10,851 bases of DNA from Anaerolineae bacterium. GTDB lineage: Bacteria > Chloroflexota > Anaerolineae > Promineifilales > Promineifilaceae. The stretch is taken from positions 1 through 10,851 of the forward strand of contig JACSSI010000100.1 of the NCBI GenBank assembly GCA_014879345.1. The letters are read 5' to 3'. The notes beneath the pieces are model-generated. The model had not been told where the DNA came from and did no database searches. It was given only the letters and a program-made list of their open reading frames with translations. Each line of letters starts with the position of its first letter. The stretch's first letter is position 1. The position numbers were made by a program, and so were the translations under genes. Below are positions 1 through 5,374 of this stretch, piece after piece.

Positions 1-1521
1 CCAATTTTCTAGCCCCATCTCTTGTAACAGGCTCACGGCCTGCTGCCAAAATAACAGCTTCTCAGCCTCATCGCTGCCGCATGGCACGAGGAGAAGCAGT
101 GAATCTGCTTCAGCATAAGGAACCTGGTATTTTTGAGCGAGCACACGGCAATGCTGTAAACTGTCTCGTTTTTCCTGGCATGTTTGAAACCGTGCCATAC
201 TACGCCAGGCCATCATCTCAAAACCAACAGCTTTCATTTCCTGAGCATGGGCTAATGCGCGTCTGGCATAGTCATACCCTAAAGCCACATCGCCCAAATC
301 AGCCCAACAGTGTGCAAGGTTTGATTCCGCCAAAGACAACCAGCGAAGCAAGTTTCTGTCCTGGTAGAACAACAAACTTTCTTCAAGATGGCGGACAGCC
401 TGTTCCGGCTCGCCCAAATTCAGGTAAACAATGCCATATACAGTTTTGGCGGCATTTTTTTCTAACTCATCATCAAGTTGTTGTGCTAACTCGATATGGC
501 GAATTCCCCAAACCAGTGCCTCATCCAGACTGCCCCGAATCGTAAACACATCAATCAATGTGCCTAAAGCAGAAAGTAAACGGGAATCGGCATTGAGCGT
601 TTCAAACAGGTGAATGCTATGACGAACGGCCGTTTCTACCTGAGCATATCGCCCCAGCGCCCATAACGGATAACACTTGTCATGGAGCAAAGAGGCTTCT
701 GCAAAGGGGTCGTGCATTTGTATGGCACAATGGATAGCGGCATCCATCGTTGCCGCTGAAAGCTGATAGTCACCTGTTGCCAAACGGATGCCGCTATGAT
801 GATGGTACATTTCCCGGCGCAAATCCAGAGGAGCTTCCGCCCACGCCTCAACTTGCTCGATTACCGATTCAATTTTCACTGCCGCCTCGTCCTGCTGACC
901 GTGGCGGCGCAGAATTAAGGTCTCTTGCAAAATGAGATACATGCTGGCATAGAAACGATCCCATCGGGCTAACGGGGGCTGGCTTTCAGCCAACAAGACG
1001 CGCTGTTTTTCATAATACGCTTCTCCCTCTGCCATCTTGCCCGCCAAAATCAATCGGGTTGATACACGGTGTCCTGCCCGTAATAATGGCCGGATCACCC
1101 TACCTGTCACTGGTAACTGCCATATTTCTTCAAAAACCCGGCACGCTTCATCATACTGGCCTAATTCAAACAACATATCAACGAGGCCAGCCAGTATATC
1201 GGCAGCGTCAACTGAACGGTTTAGCTCTTTAAATAAGGGGATGCTTTGGCGAGAAATATGCAGCCATTCTTCCCAGTTTCCCCACAAATAGGGCAGTGGC
1301 TGGAGCGCAACGATGAGGTCGGCGGCCAAGGGATGGAGAAACGGCCGTTGCCAGGCACGTTCTAACAATGTCAGCAAAGAATGAAAGTGAGGACGGATCT
1401 CATCCGGTTCGTTTGCCTGAATAAAGTGAACAGCCCATTTAAACCGGCCGCTTAACTGCTGCTCATACCAGGAGGCCCACTGTTGGCTTGATAAACTGAA
1501 AGAAGAAACGGCCGTTGTCAT
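1..1521 (-). CDS. TPR-like helical repeat protein, partial (3' end beyond window)
   Basis: The reading frame is open from an ATG at 1521-1519 to the window edge: 507 codons with no stop, so the C-terminus is missing. The protein is soluble and almost wholly helical. It is rich in paired-helix units of TPR character, for example around residues 285-400, where the spaced W/L-G-Y-A and LG-PEQA patterns of TPRs appear (LGRYAQVETA, LGEPEQAVRHLEES). TPR arrays act as protein-protein scaffolds or ligand sensors; no catalytic domain is visible. The start is fixed by its overlap with the upstream ATPase gene: on the minus strand the sequence reads TGATG, so the stop of one gene and the start of the next share a base. 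A weak GGTGGTG lies just upstream, so translation probably depends on coupling. In many STAND proteins an NB-ARC ATPase and a TPR sensor share one chain; here they appear split. Inference: this is the sensor or partner subunit of the ATPase. An exact family is not recognised. Confidence 0.88.
   Translation of the reverse strand, partial: MTTAVSSFSLSSQQWASWYEQQLSGRFKWAVHFIQANEPDEIRPHFHSLLTLLERAWQRPFLHPLAADLIVALQPLPYLWGNWEEWLHISRQSIPLFKELNRSVDAADILAGLVDMLFELGQYDEACRVFEEIWQLPVTGRVIRPLLRAGHRVSTRLILAGKMAEGEAYYEKQRVLLAESQPPLARWDRFYASMYLILQETLILRRHGQQDEAAVKIESVIEQVEAWAEAPLDLRREMYHHHSGIRLATGDYQLSAATMDAAIHCAIQMHDPFAEASLLHDKCYPLWALGRYAQVETAVRHSIHLFETLNADSRLLSALGTLIDVFTIRGSLDEALVWGIRHIELAQQLDDELEKNAAKTVYGIVYLNLGEPEQAVRHLEESLLFYQDRNLLRWLSLAESNLAHCWADLGDVALGYDYARRALAHAQEMKAVGFEMMAWRSMARFQTCQEKRDSLQHCRVLAQKYQVPYAEADSLLLLVPCGSDEAEKLLFWQQAVSLLQEMGLENW
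625..634. repeat. AACGGCCGTT palindrome
   Basis: Exact copy inside the TPR-like gene, read as Thr-Ala-Val on the minus strand. Confidence 0.95.
1340..1349. repeat. AACGGCCGTT palindrome
   Basis: Exact copy inside the TPR-like gene, read in the third frame as Arg-Pro-Phe. Confidence 0.95.
1507..1516. repeat. AACGGCCGTT palindrome
   Basis: Exact copy at codons 2-5 of the TPR-like gene (Thr-Thr-Ala-Val), directly after its start codon. Confidence 0.95.
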
Positions 1522-3044
1522 CACACCACCGTCGCATCATCATCCCAGCCGCCTAGAATATCCGACTGTAAAAAGGTGGCCGTTAACCGATGCAATTTAT
1601 AAACCCGCTGCGTCACCGCTCCCCCCGCCACAAGCAACGAATAATCCAGCAACTGATCCAGCGCCACTTCAAATTCACCATTTGCCAAACCGCTCATGCC
1701 GCGCAGCCAGGCCGCCGTATCACCCTCCGGCGCAATATCCAATGTACTTAACAAAAGCTGCCGTGATGAATCTGCCAACATCTCCCATGTCATGCGATAA
1801 ATATAGGTATACAAGTGATACGGCGTAACCGTATTGACTTCTTGCAACTGCTGCAATACCTCTGACAACGAACGACGCTGAAGCTGTGCCGCTGTCAATT
1901 TCAAGGCCAACGGCAAGCCGCCAACCAAATTGTATAAACGATTCAAATCACGTTGACCAAGTTCAATCGCCATGCCCAAACGACTCATTTCAAGCTCAAT
2001 CAATATCCGGCTGTCTGCCATTGATAAAACTGGCACGGGTACTACACGCACAAATGGATATTGCCTCATCGTTTGCCGACTGGTGAGCAAAAACCGTGTT
2101 TTACCCGCTCCCGGTTGCAGAGCGGGCAGCAGCATTTCCACATCCGCTATCGTTTCCAGATTATCAATAACAACAAGATATGGCTTTTCGATAAAAAGCG
2201 CTTGCAAGTGTCGTAATTTATCTTGACTGGTCAATCCGGTCAGATGTCTTTGTCCCATCTGCACTACCAGGCGGTCTACAATGTCGTTGAAGGTACGCAC
2301 GGGTTGTTTTTCAAAGATTAATTCGCCTGAACTTTCTAGACGCTGCTGACGGGCGCTCACCCACAAAATATCTTGCCAGCCTTCTACTTCTGTTTGGCGG
2401 TAGGCAGCGGCCTGGGCTAAAGCCGTTTTGCCAATGCCACCCAGCCCTTCAATGCTGATAAACGACCCGGCATGAGGGACGGTTAGCAGCGCCTGAATCT
2501 GCGCCAACAAATCTGTCACCCCCAACAGTTCCAGATAATCTGGCTGCGGCAAAAAACGGCTGAGGTGTCGGGAGCGACTGTGTTGATGCGCCTCCATTTC
2601 TGCCTGGCGCAGCAGCCATGTCAGGCGAGCCAAGCCAGCCTGGGCGCGGCGGCGGTAGTTACGCGATGAAACAGGCAGGGCTTGTTGCAGGTCGGCTTCG
2701 GTTAAGAGAATAGGGCTGATGTAGTGATGGTAGAGGGCGCTCCAGGTTTCCAGTTCTACATTATCACAGCGGAAATCTTGGGCGAGAACGGCCGTTATCC
2801 CTGCCCGTGTCATAGGTGGCCGAGATGGGTGTGCCAACCCTTCAGAAACTCGCTGCTCCTGCAAGCGCGATTCCACCAAGTTCCGCACATAATCGTAAAA
2901 GAGCAAACTCAATTCGGCTTCACCATCAGCATCAAATTGACGCAGCAAATCAAGCTGCCAAATATCAGCAGGCAGCTTCTGCACCTTTTGCCAGCAAATT
3001 AATGTTTGTTTGACAAGATCAAGGGTGATGGATTCTACGTTCAT
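1521..3044 (-). CDS. NB-ARC / STAND-class AAA+ ATPase
   Basis: A 507-residue cytoplasmic ATPase of the STAND class (signal-transducing, oligomerising NTP switches). Seen motifs: Walker A GLGGIGKT at 200-207, Walker B YLVVIDN at 289-295, a sensor-type TSR at 321-323, and the GLPLAL motif at 376-381 typical of NB-ARC. A helical winged-helix-like part follows, ending in KLHRLTATFL near 483-492. Residues 1-190 form a helical N-terminal region that includes a basic RNYRRR patch (128-133). This could be an adaptor or effector domain, but I do not recognise it as nuclease, TIR or protease. No TPR or WD repeats follow in this chain; the next gene, overlapping by one base, supplies a TPR-like array. 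The start chosen is the ATG at 3044-3042; the ribosome binding site is weak. STAND ATPases in bacteria include transcription regulators (MalT/AfsR type) and anti-phage sensors, and the sequence does not decide between them. Confidence 0.94.
   Translation of the reverse strand: MNVESITLDLVKQTLICWQKVQKLPADIWQLDLLRQFDADGEAELSLLFYDYVRNLVESRLQEQRVSEGLAHPSRPPMTRAGITAVLAQDFRCDNVELETWSALYHHYISPILLTEADLQQALPVSSRNYRRRAQAGLARLTWLLRQAEMEAHQHSRSRHLSRFLPQPDYLELLGVTDLLAQIQALLTVPHAGSFISIEGLGGIGKTALAQAAAYRQTEVEGWQDILWVSARQQRLESSGELIFEKQPVRTFNDIVDRLVVQMGQRHLTGLTSQDKLRHLQALFIEKPYLVVIDNLETIADVEMLLPALQPGAGKTRFLLTSRQTMRQYPFVRVVPVPVLSMADSRILIELEMSRLGMAIELGQRDLNRLYNLVGGLPLALKLTAAQLQRRSLSEVLQQLQEVNTVTPYHLYTYIYRMTWEMLADSSRQLLLSTLDIAPEGDTAAWLRGMSGLANGEFEVALDQLLDYSLLVAGGAVTQRVYKLHRLTATFLQSDILGGWDDDATVV
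2787..2796. repeat. AACGGCCGTT palindrome
   Basis: Exact copy in the NB-ARC gene, read as Thr-Ala-Val (residues 84-86). Confidence 0.95.
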
Positions 3045-3049
3045 GGCTA

Positions 3050-3107
3050 CTGTCCAATCATGACAAATGTACTACCTTCCGTTACCTGTTCTGTCCATTA
3101 CCTGTCC
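3050..3107. repeat. Short direct repeats upstream of the ATPase gene
   Basis: CTGTCC occurs at 3050-3055, 3091-3096 and 3102-3107, and TTACCTGT occurs at 3082-3089 and 3098-3105, sixteen bases apart. They lie directly upstream of the minus-strand ATPase start. They could be operator half-sites or chance low-complexity sequence; no promoter could be placed with confidence. Confidence 0.3.
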
Positions 3108-3191
3108 GAATAAAGTCCAGCATAGCACGTGTAATTACAGGAGGCAGAGTATACTGATGGCAAGCAGTTTGGGCAATGATGGGAGTTTAAA

Positions 3192-3216
3192 AAGCGAAGC
3201 ATTTCGCTTACGCGAA
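3192..3216 (+). promoter_or_regulatory. Mutually exclusive hairpins in leader
   Basis: AAGCGAA (3192-3198) pairs with TTCGCTT (3203-3209) across a four-base loop. The same TTCGC (3203-3207) can instead pair with GCGAA at 3212-3216. The two stems cannot form together, which is the geometry of a switch. No known riboswitch core was recognised. Confidence 0.4.
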
Positions 3217-3224
3217 TCAATGGA

Positions 3225-3248
3225 AAACAGCACAACAAATTGCTGTTT
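3225..3248 (+). promoter_or_regulatory. Leader hairpin, 8-bp stem
   Basis: AAACAGCA (3225-3232) is perfectly complementary to TGCTGTTT (3241-3248) with an 8-base loop. It is the second of three hairpins before the secreted-protein gene. Confidence 0.45.
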
Positions 3249-3288
3249 ATTCAATCGCAAACCTGTTCCAGTTAACGTGCTGCACCAC

Positions 3289-3330
3289 CACAAAACCTTC
3301 TGGTCTCACATGAGATCAGAGGGTTTTGTG
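3289..3330 (+). terminator. 20-bp hairpin, terminator or attenuator
   Basis: The arms 3289-3308 and 3311-3330 pair over 20 bases with only two G-U wobbles. The stem is flanked by A4 on the left and T4 on the right (GAGGGTTTTG), as in a bidirectional intrinsic terminator. No gene ends just upstream on the plus strand, so its likely target is the leader transcript of the gene starting at 3387. A small palindromic insertion is an alternative. Confidence 0.5.
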
Positions 3331-3372
3331 CCATATTTCGAGGTCTTACAAACTTATTCATCATTTTCACAC

Positions 3373-3378
3373 GAGGAG
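3373..3378 (+). promoter_or_regulatory. Ribosome binding site of the C39-like gene
   Basis: GAGGAG lies 8 bases before the ATG at 3387, a strong Shine-Dalgarno site that fixes this start. Confidence 0.8.
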
Positions 3379-3386
3379 TATTATCA

Positions 3387-5303
3387 ATGAACCATCACAA
3401 ACTTCGGATAACCTTTTTCATAGCAATCTTGTTTTTGGCAATAACGATATTCGTGCCAAAAACAACTGCCCGACAGGAAGATAACAAATTTGCAGTCACC
3501 GCCATTGATCAAACATGGTGCGATGATGCTCAGGGCAATTGTCCATATTCAACAACCGCAGGTACGCCAGTCCGTTATGCGGGATCGTTTTCAAATTCGA
3601 CTAATGGGTATGGCGGCTCTGTAATTTTAGACATCGATGTTGAACCTACTAAAGTATCAGGAAATATCAACTTCACAGATGGGCCTGATGTGCCTGGTGT
3701 TTTATGTGGAGCAGGCTCATTCAATGGATCAAGGACTGGGAATACTTTTTCCTTCAACTTTGTCTCAAACGATCCAGAACCGGGCTGCGAACCGTATAAC
3801 GGGATTAACATGAGCGTTTCTGGCACAATCTCTGGCAATGAGATTGTGAATGGGACTTACAGTGTGCCATCTTTGGGCCAGGGTGGTACGTTTTCAGCAA
3901 AGCAGACAATTCGGAGTAACGGCCGTTTCTACAACAGCAGCTTGACCGCCGACGGCAATGTTTACACAGACCTCGCAACATGGGGCAACTCAATTGCCGG
4001 GTACATAGATTTCACTGGTGATGCTGGAGAAACAGGTTTGTGCGGAGCCAACTCCTTCACAGGAACACGCAGCGGTAACGCCCTTTCCTTCAGCTTTCTC
4101 TCCAGCGATTCAGGCGCAGGTTGTACTAATGTCGATGATAAACGATTCAATCTTACAGCCAATCTCTCCGCCAACAGTTTGACCAACGGTACTTATTACG
4201 TCCCCTATTTTGCACAAGGGGGGACATTTTATACCAATGGCCCGGCTGCCGATTCAACAGCACCTAATGGCTCAGTAACAGCCCCGTCAGCCAATGCAAA
4301 CATAGGTCCAGGCAACCACACTTTAACTGCAAACGCCACCGATAACAGTGGCGGCACCGGTGTCAGTTATGTGAATTTCAAGGTTAAATATAATGGATCA
4401 TGGCACTTTATCAGCACCGACCCCACGCCTCCCTATACAGCACAATGGCAAAGCCCATCCAACTTGCATTCTCAACAAATACGTTTTGCCGTAGATATTG
4501 TAGATAAAACAGGTAACAACAAAACAGAAGCTGGCGGTACGGTATTAATCAATTTCATCGAATCTTTAGGGGGAAACGTTAATGAAAATTGGGTGACAAA
4601 AGATTTGAGCAGATACCTCAATCAACTCTCGCTTTCACCAGATGGCAATCTTAAATGTGGTGGTTCTAGTGCCGCCATGGTTTTAGCAATTAATAACAAA
4701 ATTCCAGCCAACTATACTAATATTGCAAGTACGGCCAATACATTTGGTCATACAAGTCATATTTACTTTTCAATCAAAAGTGGATTAGATAAACGTGGCA
4801 TGGCAACGTCTATTCATTCTTGTATTACCGCAAACGATGCCTGGAACATTATTAAGACTGAAATAGATGCAGGCAGACCATTGATTGTGCTAAACACAAG
4901 AGTAACAGATGGTCATTATTTTACTGTCATTGGTTATCGTGAAAAGAATAATAACCGTGAAATCATCGTATACGATCCGTTTGGTAAGTGGATTGGTGTC
5001 CGCAACCGATATGACGCAAATTCAACTTCCCCAACCAGTTATAAAGGATATTGGCGAGTATATGATTTTGATGATTCTTGGGGATATGACATCCCACCAT
5101 ATGGATCATGCTCTGCCAATAGGGGGCATTTAGTTTCGACACATTCTACGGGTCTGCAAACACCTGCATTTACTAATGAAACTACAATACCCACTATTCC
5201 ACCAGGGGAAATCAGTGATGAACCAGAAAACATTGTAACTTATGAAGGCATAGGCGATGTGGTCACGGTTAATGTATATTTGCCAACGATATTAAGCCCC
5301 TAG
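3387..5303 (+). CDS. Secreted multidomain protein with C39-like (papain-fold) peptidase domain
   Basis: 638 residues, exported. There is a basic start then a hydrophobic signal core (about 7-24), with probable cleavage after the TTARQ region. Two tandem copies of an approximately 75-85-residue beta-rich module follow (about 91-169 and 203-281). Each has a CGA-SF segment, a later Cys and a closing QGGTF, so one disulfide per module is plausible. An Ig-like domain spans about 292-390. Residues 405-590 resemble Peptidase_C39_2: Cys424 in LKCGGSSAAMVLA, His510 in DGHYFTVIGYR and Asp530 in VYDPFG form a plausible catalytic triad, although the usual CGPAS is CGGSS here. The chain ends in NVYLPTILSP, resembling the short YLP-type tails I associate with exported Chloroflexota proteins (recollection, unproven). 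Substrate is unknown; extracellular proteolysis or peptide cleavage is inferred. It has its own leader and converges on the glycosyltransferase gene. Confidence 0.9.
   Translation: MNHHKLRITFFIAILFLAITIFVPKTTARQEDNKFAVTAIDQTWCDDAQGNCPYSTTAGTPVRYAGSFSNSTNGYGGSVILDIDVEPTKVSGNINFTDGPDVPGVLCGAGSFNGSRTGNTFSFNFVSNDPEPGCEPYNGINMSVSGTISGNEIVNGTYSVPSLGQGGTFSAKQTIRSNGRFYNSSLTADGNVYTDLATWGNSIAGYIDFTGDAGETGLCGANSFTGTRSGNALSFSFLSSDSGAGCTNVDDKRFNLTANLSANSLTNGTYYVPYFAQGGTFYTNGPAADSTAPNGSVTAPSANANIGPGNHTLTANATDNSGGTGVSYVNFKVKYNGSWHFISTDPTPPYTAQWQSPSNLHSQQIRFAVDIVDKTGNNKTEAGGTVLINFIESLGGNVNENWVTKDLSRYLNQLSLSPDGNLKCGGSSAAMVLAINNKIPANYTNIASTANTFGHTSHIYFSIKSGLDKRGMATSIHSCITANDAWNIIKTEIDAGRPLIVLNTRVTDGHYFTVIGYREKNNNREIIVYDPFGKWIGVRNRYDANSTSPTSYKGYWRVYDFDDSWGYDIPPYGSCSANRGHLVSTHSTGLQTPAFTNETTIPTIPPGEISDEPENIVTYEGIGDVVTVNVYLPTILSP
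3918..3927. repeat. AACGGCCGTT palindrome
   Basis: Exact copy in the C39-like gene, read as Asn-Gly-Arg (178-180), in the linker between the two duplicated modules. Confidence 0.95.
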
Positions 5304-5333
5304 TTTAGAAAAATCTTTTACCTGTTTATAGTT

Positions 5334-5374
5334 GAAACGGCCGTTCCTCCCCCAAAAGGCCAAACGGCCGTTTC
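5334..5374. terminator. Bidirectional terminator built from two copies of the AACGGCCGTT palindrome
   Basis: GAAACGGCCGTT (5334-5345) and AACGGCCGTTTC (5363-5374) are exact reverse complements around a 17-base loop, giving a 12-bp GC-rich stem. They sit between the stop of the plus-strand gene (5303) and the stop of the minus-strand glycosyltransferase (5377-5375), where a shared terminator is expected. There is no long T-tract, so termination efficiency is uncertain. Each arm is also self-complementary. The exact 10-mers are at 5336-5345 and 5363-5372. Confidence 0.55.

Larger units (their letters stand above)
3139..3390 (+). other. Possible small leader ORF (doubtful)
   Basis: An AGGAGG at 3139-3144 precedes an ATG at 3157-3159 (spacing 12). 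The frame stays open for 77 codons and stops with a TGA at 3388-3390, overlapping the start of the downstream secreted protein as ATGA. The predicted peptide has no recognisable domain and runs through all three leader hairpins, so it may well be non-coding. It is recorded because the Shine-Dalgarno and ATGA overlap could allow translational coupling. Confidence 0.15.

Noticed and set aside
81..545. Plus-strand open frame of 154 codons
   Set aside because: It lies opposite the open minus-strand TPR-like frame, which is uninterrupted for 507 codons, has sensible composition and shares an overlap with the ATPase gene. The plus-strand peptide shows no domain.
3045..3386. tRNA or known riboswitch in the leader
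   Set aside because: No cloverleaf with a TTC-type T-loop was found, and none of the conserved cores I looked for (c-di-GMP, cobalamin, ZTP, fluoride) are visible.
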